64,000 nt of DNA from Acidovorax sp. MR-S7 (GTDB taxonomy: Bacteria > Pseudomonadota > Gammaproteobacteria > Burkholderiales > Burkholderiaceae_C), in contig NZ_DF238950.1 in assembly GCF_000400995.2 (NCBI RefSeq), positions 198,100 to 262,099 of the forward strand. The letters are read 5' to 3'. Shown here one piece after another: positions 8,806 through 15,432 of this stretch. Both the position numbers and the translations under genes were made by a program. The stretch's first letter is position 1. Each line of letters begins with the position of its first letter. A model generated the notes under the pieces. It did no database searches. It saw nothing but the letters and a program-made list of their open reading frames with translations, and was not told where the DNA came from.

Positions 8806-8826
8806 GTGCCCCCTGCCATGCCCCCA
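8806..8826. repeat. Integrase arm-type repeat, left end
   Basis: A 21-base unit, GTGCCCCCTG-C-CATGCCCCCA when split for reading, matches 20 of 21 bases of 15294-15314 next to the integrase start. It contains two GGGGGCA(T/C) half sites on the minus strand. Confidence 0.6.
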
Positions 8827-8927
8827 AATCCATCGGATGCGGGTGAACAGTGGCGAACATGGGGGCTCCCTGCTCCGGGTCAGTCTAGCTGAAGTTGACC
8901 TCCTTGATCTCTGTTCGATCTTGGCGG

Positions 8928-9923
8928 TCAGTTGTTAAGCAAGGCCACATTCCACTTCGAGCGGAATTGGTCTGCCGCTACCGTTGCAGCCCCTTCCAGC
9001 CAGAAGACCTGTACAGCGCCCTCCTGGCTGCGGAGATAGCAAGCGGGCAAGGTCTTGATCTGGCGCACATTGCCTTTGTCCAATGCGAAGACCTCCGATT
9101 CTGCGTACTTCGCAGCACTGAAATCAATGCCATGCCTTCGCCCAAGCTCGGTAGCCAGTTGGCGATTCTGACCAGCGCAAGCGACATCCGGAGCCACGGT
9201 CAAGAGAGTCCAAAGCTTCTTGCCGTCTTCAGTGCGAAGCTGCGCGGTTTGATCTTTGTTCGTGACAGGCTCCAGGCTGTGGCCCCTCTCCTTGAAGGGG
9301 TCAATCTGGCTTCCGGAATAGGCGATTTGGGGCGTGTGAACTCTCCCGTCTTCCGGGGGCTTGAACATGTTGAGCACCTTCTGACGATTCGCCTCCCCAA
9401 CGGATACTTTCTCAGCAGGCATCTCCTTCGATTCCTTCTCAAGGATGCTTCGCTCCAGCCTGTCCGCAATGCTGATCTTGGTGAAGTAGGAGAGGTCTAG
9501 CCGGGTTCGCTGCGCGTTGTCCCCTTCGATGGTGAACACCACTTCTTCCGATGAGGTCAAGATGGCGTAGCAGCCTTGGTGCGTCTTCCCGGCGTCATCC
9601 TTGAAAGACAGCGCCTTGATGATGTCTGGATTGAGTGCAGACTCGTCCGCGATGTCTTTTTTGATCGCGGCACGTTCGCAAGGCCCATCCAGCAGGGTCA
9701 TGACGTTGCCTGCATCTGCATACTGATAAAGGGCCTTGGGCTCTTGCGGGCTGGCCGTGGCCTGAACGGGAACCGCTTGTACTTCGGCCTTGGAGGACTC
9801 TGGCGCATCTGTCAATTTGTGATAGGCGAGCACCCCCACATTGGAGATGACGAAGCCCCCCAGGATGATTCCAACCATCCAGTTTCCTATTTTCTTGACT
9901 TTGGCTTTTTCTTCAGGGGTCAT
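8928..9923 (-). CDS. Membrane-anchored protein of unknown function (island)
   Basis: 331 residues; not recognised. A charged cytoplasmic start (MTPEEKAKVKKIGNW) is followed by one transmembrane segment at about residues 16-35 (MVGIILGGFVISNVGVLAY), leaving about 290 residues outside the inner membrane. The exported part has five cysteines, including GPCER, GCYAI and PDVACAG, which could form disulfides. The predicted fold is mixed and without repeats. It is the last gene before the left end of the island. A 29-base dyad shared with the Xre gene lies 79 bp upstream of its ATG, so the island repressor probably controls it. A surface-exclusion or anti-phage role is possible, but that is only inferred from location. 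Confidence 0.7.
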   Translation of the reverse strand: MTPEEKAKVKKIGNWMVGIILGGFVISNVGVLAYHKLTDAPESSKAEVQAVPVQATASPQEPKALYQYADAGNVMTLLDGPCERAAIKKDIADESALNPDIIKALSFKDDAGKTHQGCYAILTSSEEVVFTIEGDNAQRTRLDLSYFTKISIADRLERSILEKESKEMPAEKVSVGEANRQKVLNMFKPPEDGRVHTPQIAYSGSQIDPFKERGHSLEPVTNKDQTAQLRTEDGKKLWTLLTVAPDVACAGQNRQLATELGRRHGIDFSAAKYAESEVFALDKGNVRQIKTLPACYLRSQEGAVQVFWLEGAATVAADQFRSKWNVALLNN

Positions 9924-10001
9924 GAGAGGTTGTGTAATTGGTGTTGAAGGATGTGACGTTTGTGCGCATGCATGGTGTCAAAAATGCCATGCACTGTCCA
10001 A

Positions 10002-10030
10002 CCTGAATCGGGTTATCCCAAAACAGGTTT
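10002..10030. promoter_or_regulatory. Shared 29-base operator-like dyad, copy 1
   Basis: 27 of 29 bases match 13970-13998. Its core GGGTTATCCC is flanked by CCTG and CAGG, giving a partial dyad. It lies 79 bp upstream of the membrane-anchored island protein. Confidence 0.55.
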
Positions 10031-10051
10031 GGACACATCTACGGTCGAGCG

Positions 10052-11014
10052 CTACCCAAAAATGACTGCGTCGATCTTGCTGAAATCAAGGTATCGAGAG
10101 TGCAAGGCCTGTGCCGTCTCTTCGTCCCCGATGGCCTTGTATGCTGCTAGGCAAGCCTCCAAGGTCACGGCCTGGAAGCCGGAGACAGCAGGATCAGGAC
10201 TGACGAGTTCTCGTTGATAAAGCTTGGCTGCACTCTCGCAGTGGTAGTTTTGCTTGGGGTAGATCAGGACGAACCGGCCCAACTCATAAAGCCCATTGCC
10301 CACCATGGCGCGACTGAGCATGTGCTCCCGCCATAGCTGCTGAAGCGGATTGCTCCGGAGTGGCTGGGATTCGGGCTCACGATAAATGCCAACGGCTCGG
10401 GACAGTTCGTCATAGCGTGGGCGCAGTGTTGCCAGGGGCTCGGCCATGGCCTCGGAATACTTCACTTCGATGGCAACAAAGCCTTGCTTGCCCTCGGGGG
10501 TGCGGCAGGTCACGAACACGTCAAAGGCTGTGTTATCCGCAGTGAAGGATGCATCCCCTCGCCCTGGCGAATGCTCGAAGTAGATGCCCTCCACCTCTGC
10601 AACGTAGTCGGGGAAAAGGTGCCGAAAGAACTTGTTACCCTTGTCAAGATTGAGCTTCAGATCACCGAACAGGTTGAAGCAGAGCGGCTGACTGGACAGC
10701 ATGTTGGTCCATAGGCGCTCCTGCTCGATGACTGCGCCAATCTCTCGATAAACGGACTCACGGAAAGCCAGCTTGGCGATGGCCGGGGAGAGGAAGTTTG
10801 CCCCCAGCTTGGCATGGCCCGCTTCAATGCGGCTACCCAGCTTGCGAGGCTCTCCATTGGCTGGGGCGTGGGTGCCCATGGGGATGCCTCGCTCTGCCCG
10901 CCATAAGGCCTGCAAGAGTCTCGCTGCTGCTTTGAATCGGGTGTCTCCAGGCTCATGCACCATGTGTGCCTGGAGGATGTCTGGGGGAACTAGCGGAAGT
11001 CGGTCTTGATACAT
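10052..11014 (-). CDS. PD-(D/E)XK nuclease-like protein (island)
   Basis: 320 residues. Asp165 (TAFDVFV) and Glu183-x-Lys185 (AIEVKYSE) form the D-...-ExK active site of the PD-(D/E)XK fold, with a plausible upstream Glu in RESVYRE. The stretch LWTNMLSSQPLCFNLFGDL resembles PGN_0703-like restriction-endonuclease-related proteins. The likely activity is metal-dependent DNA cleavage, with target unknown. No methyltransferase is nearby, so it is not an ordinary type II system. It could be a defence nuclease or an accessory nuclease for element processing. It is divergent from the Rep-like gene across a 171-bp intergenic region. Confidence 0.65.
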   Translation of the reverse strand: MYQDRLPLVPPDILQAHMVHEPGDTRFKAAARLLQALWRAERGIPMGTHAPANGEPRKLGSRIEAGHAKLGANFLSPAIAKLAFRESVYREIGAVIEQERLWTNMLSSQPLCFNLFGDLKLNLDKGNKFFRHLFPDYVAEVEGIYFEHSPGRGDASFTADNTAFDVFVTCRTPEGKQGFVAIEVKYSEAMAEPLATLRPRYDELSRAVGIYREPESQPLRSNPLQQLWREHMLSRAMVGNGLYELGRFVLIYPKQNYHCESAAKLYQRELVSPDPAVSGFQAVTLEACLAAYKAIGDEETAQALHSRYLDFSKIDAVIFG

Positions 11015-11185
11015 GAAATGCCCTTGGAAGGAGGAACGCTTGGTTCCTCAGATTCCAAGGAGGATCGACTTTGTTTAGCTGACATCAGCCATAAGGCGAC
11101 GCCACCTAAGCACATTTAGGCATAACGTGTACTTTTCAAGTTCTGAAAGCCATATTGGCCTCCATTAACTTTTGAAGGAACACGT
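11015..11185. promoter_or_regulatory. Divergent promoter region with two palindromes
   Basis: This A/T-rich gap between the nuclease and Rep-like genes contains GCTGACATCAGC and CCTAA-N6-TTAGG. Either could be an operator or part of a replication origin nicked by the Rep-like protein. No confident -35/-10 pair is assigned. Confidence 0.4.
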
Positions 11186-12358
11186 ATGCGTAAGCACCAT
11201 GACAACGAAACATTCCGAGCCAGAAGCCTTCTGGAAAGAGGCGATGGCGGATACAGACCAGGAGACCGCTATCCTAACCTATCCAAAGGCTCATTCTACG
11301 ATGAAGTCTTCGCTGCAACTTTTGGGAGAAGCAAGAAGGAGCACGATGATGCTTTGGAGTATCAAGCGCGACAATTCGCCCGAGACTCTAGCAAATACTC
11401 CCTCACCTCAAAGAAGCTGAGGAGCGATAAAGTGCAAGCCCACAAAGAAGATGTAAGGCGCCTCTCAGGAGAACTGGAGTTCTCCATGGACAATAAATTC
11501 ATACTACCCAGAGAGATCAGCGCAGAAGAGCTCATAGATGCTTACAGCGCCGTCGCCTTTATAAATGCAAAAGGGATCGCATTAAACACCCATATCACAA
11601 TAAGCAGCGAGTTACTTGGAATAACCCCAAAGAATTCAAAAAAAGGGCTCTCACATCTTCATGACCAAATTCTCCACCATCTTAGGAATTGGTACAAACA
11701 AAGAGGCGTGAAATTCTTTTGGTTCTACGTCAATGAATATTCTGCAAAATCTGGATTTCACACCCATTTACTTACCCACATTCCGCCAGAACACTCAGAG
11801 GAGCTTACGACATATCTCGCCAAAAGAGCAAAAAAGATCAATTCCCTACCCCATTTCAATGAGCGCTCCGTTCAAGTAGATATAGATGACGGCATGGACC
11901 TTTTTAAGCAATGGTCATTGTTCCAGTACATCTGCAAAGGAATCAACCGAAATCATTGGATAGAAGACGCACATAGCGGCGAGAGAGTCTACTTGGAAGA
12001 ACTGATCTGGGCTCACTATGAAAATCCGGGCAACTTCCATCACATAAAAAAGATGGCGTATTCTCAGAACGTCAACAAGGCTGCCCGGCAGCAGTCCAAC
12101 TTCACATCGCTCTTGGAGCAAGGCATCACTGACAAGAACTGGCTCTACTCTCAGGGCAAGCCCACGCGAAGCTTGGCACTAGAGCAGAACGCAAGCCATG
12201 AATCTCATAATGTGAAAAATCCCCCTCTTGGCCCTAGCATCTTTGACTCAATCTTCGACACCCAGCCCCGAAAAACCGAAGATTTCAAACCAGACTGGAA
12301 AATAAATCCATTTGAAATCAACAAGTTGAAGAAGACCCCGCCGAAAAAATCACCCTAG
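11186..12358 (+). CDS. HUH-endonuclease Rep-like protein (island)
   Basis: 390 residues, markedly A/T-rich with AAA/ATA codons unlike the host genes. Motif 1 is NTHITIS (about 134-140). The HUH-type metal site is H192-T-H194 in SGFHTHLLTHIP, and a single catalytic-tyrosine candidate is Y248 with K251 in QWSLFQYICKG. The order and spacing fit Y1 rolling-circle Rep proteins or the inovirus Gp2-like family. It would nick one strand at an origin and start replication of the excised element. GAAGGA lies six bases before the ATG. The C-terminal 70 residues are charged and look unstructured. It was recognised from motifs alone, so relaxase or plasmid Rep cannot be separated. Confidence 0.65.
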   Translation: MRKHHDNETFRARSLLERGDGGYRPGDRYPNLSKGSFYDEVFAATFGRSKKEHDDALEYQARQFARDSSKYSLTSKKLRSDKVQAHKEDVRRLSGELEFSMDNKFILPREISAEELIDAYSAVAFINAKGIALNTHITISSELLGITPKNSKKGLSHLHDQILHHLRNWYKQRGVKFFWFYVNEYSAKSGFHTHLLTHIPPEHSEELTTYLAKRAKKINSLPHFNERSVQVDIDDGMDLFKQWSLFQYICKGINRNHWIEDAHSGERVYLEELIWAHYENPGNFHHIKKMAYSQNVNKAARQQSNFTSLLEQGITDKNWLYSQGKPTRSLALEQNASHESHNVKNPPLGPSIFDSIFDTQPRKTEDFKPDWKINPFEINKLKKTPPKKSP

Positions 12359-12379
12359 GAGAGCGCTGCCGTAGCGTCC

Positions 12380-12643
12380 CTATGTAGAACGCCTGACAGG
12401 GTAACGGCCTTGGAGCTCTCGCAAGACGAGTTCCAAGCCTTGCAGACCCAGATAGGGGCGCTTGCCGGTTTCGTTGTCTACGGTGATAGTGCCAGTAGAA
12501 GGCCAGTAGTTGATGGGGCCGATCTTCAGTTGTGAAGGTGGGAGGTGTCTATAGTAAACACCTTTGGTATCCAACCAATCTGTTGCCTGGATCATTGATT
12601 CACGAGCCATCTCAGCTCTATTCAGAGCTAGCTTCATAGACAT
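12380..12643 (-). CDS. Small protein of unknown function (island)
   Basis: 87 residues from the ATG at 12643, chosen because AAAGGAA lies six bases upstream; an in-frame GTG at 12679 would add 12 residues. A helical N-terminal part (KLALNRAEMARESMIQATDWL) is followed by a compact region with LPPSQLKIGPINYWPSTGTI and a C-terminal GLQGLELVLRELQGRY. No family recognised. It is convergent with the Rep-like gene (21 bp between the stops). Confidence 0.55.
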   Translation of the reverse strand: MSMKLALNRAEMARESMIQATDWLDTKGVYYRHLPPSQLKIGPINYWPSTGTITVDNETGKRPYLGLQGLELVLRELQGRYPVRRST

Positions 12644-12751
12644 AGAAATTTCCTTTACATCACTATTGCCATCACTCACGCTCTCTCAGAGAGCATCCAA
12701 TCCAACACCAAAGACAGATAGATAGAGGGAGAGGAATGCAGAGGGGAAAGC

Positions 12752-12761
12752 GGGGGGGGGG
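12752..12761. repeat. Homopolymeric G10 tract
   Basis: Ten Gs in a row in a non-coding gap, about 110 bp upstream of the small island gene starting at 12643. Such tracts slip during replication and can vary promoter strength. Confidence 0.6.
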
Positions 12762-12824
12762 CTTTTTATGTAGCGTTTGACAAGGAAAACTTCTATCTTT
12801 TTGTAAAAATTTTTCTGAAAAACA

Positions 12825-12851
12825 AAAAAGCCGATCTAACGATCGGCTTTT
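12825..12851. terminator. Intrinsic terminator between island genes
   Basis: AAAAAGCCGATC and GATCGGCTTTT form a stem with a TAAC loop. A and T runs lie on both sides, so it can work in both directions; it follows the excisionase-like gene on the minus strand. Confidence 0.85.
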
Positions 12852-12868
12852 CTATTCGGGTGCTGGCT

Positions 12869-13072
12869 TCAATGCTTCGTAGGTAGCTGTTCCATCCACT
12901 TTTGAGCTTCAGCCCTGGGGATCAAGGTTCGACTACCAAACTTCTTTGCCACGAGTCTACCTGCGTTCATCTCTGCATAAAGCTTGGTGCGACCAATGCT
13001 GGCCCACTTACAAAATTCATTGACAGTGAGCAACCCTCCAGCCTCGGCAAAATAATCAACAACTTTCATCAT
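12869..13072 (-). CDS. AlpA-like excisionase / helix-turn-helix protein (island)
   Basis: 67 residues with a MerR-like winged helix-turn-helix: LLTVNEFCKWASIGRTKLYAEMNAGRLVAKKFGSRTLIPRAEAQKW when read in pieces, of which GRTKLYAEMNAG is the recognition helix and wing. AlpA-type proteins act as recombination directionality factors or activators of P4-type integrases. It starts with tandem ATGs (13072 and 13069) after GTGAGG. It is the probable partner of the integrase encoded at the other end of this operon-like cluster. Confidence 0.75.
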   Translation of the reverse strand: MMKVVDYFAEAGGLLTVNEFCKWASIGRTKLYAEMNAGRLVAKKFGSRTLIPRAEAQKWMEQLPTKH

Positions 13073-13138
13073 ACAGCCTCACAGTGGTTTTGATGCTGTA
13101 TATAAGTTCGTGGACTAAAGCCGTCTATCTCCGACTTC

Positions 13139-13672
13139 TTATTGTCGTGTAATCCAGCCTTTTTCAGACTTAACCATATCGAAGACCGTTTGAATCACGA
13201 ATCCATCCCCTGCCTTGATGTCTTTTCCATTAACCTTCGTGAACTCTGGTGTCGCACTAAAGGACCAGAAATACTTGGAAACTGGCTCCGGGCAGTTGAC
13301 CTTCCAAAACTCTTCTGTCCTGATCATGGCTTGACGACGCGGCTCCATGGCAGCGCGATATTCCTGAAGAGAATCATTGTTATGAAAGTTGTAATTTCCT
13401 GGGTCGACCTCTGGCAAATCTTGGCCCCAAATATCCTCTTTGGCAATATTTTTAACAAATTCCAATTTGTACTCAATTGCCATTTGATAGACCCGCCCTT
13501 GGTCTATTCCATTTGTTTTCTTGATGCTGACAGGTCGAAGCATCTTGCACGAAGACCATCCATCTATGAGCCCTGCCTCGACATCTTTGGCTTCTGGCAC
13601 AGACGGTCCCAAACAACCGGACAACAAGGCCACAGCGGACAACACCAATCCGCCCAATACGGAATACTTCAC
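13139..13672 (-). CDS. Predicted lipoprotein of unknown function (island)
   Basis: 177 residues. The N-terminus MKYSVLGGLVLSAVALLSGC ends in a lipobox (LSGC), so the mature protein begins at Cys20 and is membrane-anchored. The mature part has two further cysteines (WSSCKML and VNCPEPV). It begins with GTG; the stop of the Xre gene overlaps it as GTGA, so the two are translationally coupled. Repressor-plus-lipoprotein pairs in phages and islands are sometimes superinfection-exclusion modules; here that is only an inference from position. Confidence 0.7.
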   Translation of the reverse strand: MKYSVLGGLVLSAVALLSGCLGPSVPEAKDVEAGLIDGWSSCKMLRPVSIKKTNGIDQGRVYQMAIEYKLEFVKNIAKEDIWGQDLPEVDPGNYNFHNNDSLQEYRAAMEPRRQAMIRTEEFWKVNCPEPVSKYFWSFSATPEFTKVNGKDIKAGDGFVIQTVFDMVKSEKGWITRQ

Positions 13673-13953
13673 TCACAACCTCCCGGATGAAAAATCTTGT
13701 CAAAGTTCTCGAATAAAGGCTCACAGGCCAGCTCTGTGCACAACTGAGCGGGATCAACCCCCAAGACCTTCGCTACGGCAATCAACTCTACGATGTCCAG
13801 GCGGCGTTCCCCGCGCTCATACTTCGAGACAAAGCTTTGCGGCTTGCCCAACTGAAGGGCAATATCCGTCTGGGTCAGGCCTTTGGCCTCTCGTAATTCA
13901 ACTAAGCGTGCTCGCAAAATGCTGTAGCGAGACGCGTGCATGGGATTCGACAT
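13669..13953 (-). CDS. Xre-family transcriptional regulator (island)
   Basis: 94 residues with a Cro/C1-type helix-turn-helix at about 13-70 (LREAKGLTQTDIALQLGK, SFVSKYERGERRLDIVELI). It is likely the repressor of the island. A 29-base dyad lies 17 bp upstream of its ATG and recurs upstream of the membrane-anchored protein gene, so it probably represses itself and that gene. Its stop overlaps the lipoprotein start by four bases. Confidence 0.88.
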   Translation of the reverse strand: MSNPMHASRYSILRARLVELREAKGLTQTDIALQLGKPQSFVSKYERGERRLDIVELIAVAKVLGVDPAQLCTELACEPLFENFDKIFHPGGCE

Positions 13954-13969
13954 TCCGAGTACAGTCTAG

Positions 13970-13998
13970 CCTGAATTGGGTTATCCCAAAACGGGTTT
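13970..13998. promoter_or_regulatory. Shared 29-base operator-like dyad, copy 2
   Basis: It covers the end of the integrase gene and the region just upstream of the Xre gene and matches 27 of 29 bases of 10002-10030. The GGG-TTAT-CCC core inside CCTG/CAGG suggests a repressor binding site. Confidence 0.55.
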
Positions 13999-15261
13999 CA
14001 TAGCGTCTGCTGTCTTCTTTTTCCACTCGTCCAGCAGGTCGGCCCATCGCTGCATCATGGTGGCCCGATCCTTCAGGTAGTCCGCGTGGTTGTAGGTGCG
14101 GCGTACGACATTTGGCTCATCGTGGGCCAGTTGGCGTTCGATCCAATCTGGGGAGAAGCCCATCTCGTTAAGCCGTGTGCTGCCGGTGGTGCGTGTGGCA
14201 TGCGGACTGAACTTGCCCGCCCAACCCAAGGCCTTCAGCATCTGCCGGAACGATGCTGTCACCATCGGTTTTCTCCTGTCGTCCCGGTGGGGGAAGAGAT
14301 GGATTCGGTTGCCGGTGAGCGTGTGTAGGCTGCGCAGCAATGCAACGGCCTGGGCCGGTAAGGGGATCAGGTGTTCCTTGCGCTTCTTCATCCTCGGCGC
14401 GGGGATGCGCCATAACGCTTGATCCAAGTCGAACTCGCACCATTCGGCCTCGATCACTTCGGATGGGCGGGCCAGGGTCAACCACATGAGGAAGAACGCG
14501 GCCTGGATTTGGTAGTAGCCGCCATGGCCTTCTACCGCGTTCAGCAATGCTCCAACCTCCTCGAAAGATAAAGGCCGCTTGTGCTGGGTTTTGTTGGCAG
14601 GCAAGGCCTTGCGGACTGGATAGACCGGATCAACCTTGGCCCTGAGTGTGGAGACAGCAAACTCGAAGATGGCAGACATGGTGCGCTTCGCCTCGCACAT
14701 CACGCTATTGCCGTTGTTTGCGTCCGCACGTCTCAAGATATCGAGCACATGCGCGGGTTCCACTTGGCGAACGGGTAGCGCCCCCACATGGGGGAAAACA
14801 ACACGCTCCAGCATGTTCAACCGGCGTGACTTGGTGACTTCCTGCCAGTCCCGAAGTCCCACCCATTCGCGGGCGATGATCTCGAAGGTGTTGGAATGCT
14901 CCAACCCCAACTTGATGCGATCCAGGCGCTTTTGCTGTGCAGGATGCTTGCCCTGCTCTACCAACTTGCGGGCGGCCTCCATTGCCTCTCTCGCTTCACG
15001 AAGGGGCAGCTTCGGATAGCTCCCAAGGGCTACGCGGTTCTCTTTGCCAAGAAGGCGGTACTTCCAACGCCAGTGCTTGGCTCCGTTGGGTTTGACTTCC
15101 AGATAAAGCCCGTTGCCTGCAAAGAGTTTGTAGGGCTTGCTGGTGGGCTTGGCAGCGCGAAGGGCTGCATCACTGATACCGCGCCGGGTTGGACTTTTTG
15201 GAGCATGGGAAACGGCTGCATCGCCAGCATCCATGCGGGTTTCGAGGTGGTTTGGGGGCAT
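13981..15261 (-). CDS. P4-type tyrosine recombinase (island integrase)
   Basis: 426 residues from the ATG at 15261, picked because AGGAGAAATC precedes it; the frame opens nine codons earlier. The N-terminal DUF4102 arm-binding domain has LYLEVKPNGAKHWRWKYRLLGKENRVALGSYP in pieces. A SAM-like core-binding domain follows. The catalytic domain has Arg265 (ARPSE), His354-x-x-Arg357 (SPHATRTTGSTRLNEMG), His380 and Tyr390 (RRTYNHADY). It would integrate the element at the ychF 3' end. It is transcribed away from the right att site into the island. Confidence 0.95.
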   Translation of the reverse strand: MPPNHLETRMDAGDAAVSHAPKSPTRRGISDAALRAAKPTSKPYKLFAGNGLYLEVKPNGAKHWRWKYRLLGKENRVALGSYPKLPLREAREAMEAARKLVEQGKHPAQQKRLDRIKLGLEHSNTFEIIAREWVGLRDWQEVTKSRRLNMLERVVFPHVGALPVRQVEPAHVLDILRRADANNGNSVMCEAKRTMSAIFEFAVSTLRAKVDPVYPVRKALPANKTQHKRPLSFEEVGALLNAVEGHGGYYQIQAAFFLMWLTLARPSEVIEAEWCEFDLDQALWRIPAPRMKKRKEHLIPLPAQAVALLRSLHTLTGNRIHLFPHRDDRRKPMVTASFRQMLKALGWAGKFSPHATRTTGSTRLNEMGFSPDWIERQLAHDEPNVVRRTYNHADYLKDRATMMQRWADLLDEWKKKTADAMKPVLG

Positions 15262-15332
15262 GATTTCTCCTGGGGAGGGGGCATGCACCGTGCGTGCCCC
15301 CTGTCATGCCCCCATATATGGAAAATGCCCCC
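15256..15332. repeat. Cluster of integrase arm-type repeats, right end
   Basis: Five GGGGGCA(T/C) octamers in both orientations lie between the integrase start and the right att site. One block (15294-15314) matches 20 of 21 bases at the left end (8806-8826). Confidence 0.6.
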
Positions 15333-15432
15333 GAACGATCTAGTTCACCGGCGAACAACTTTCCCTATATCTATCAATGGGTTAGCCAACACCTTCGAAC
15401 ATTGGCGAACCCTGAAGAACAGCTCTTCCTGT

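Noticed and set aside
10002-13998. 29-base repeats as attachment sites
   Set aside because: The integrase gene lies outside the interval they would delimit and both copies lie just upstream of gene starts; the ychF repeat explains the ends better.
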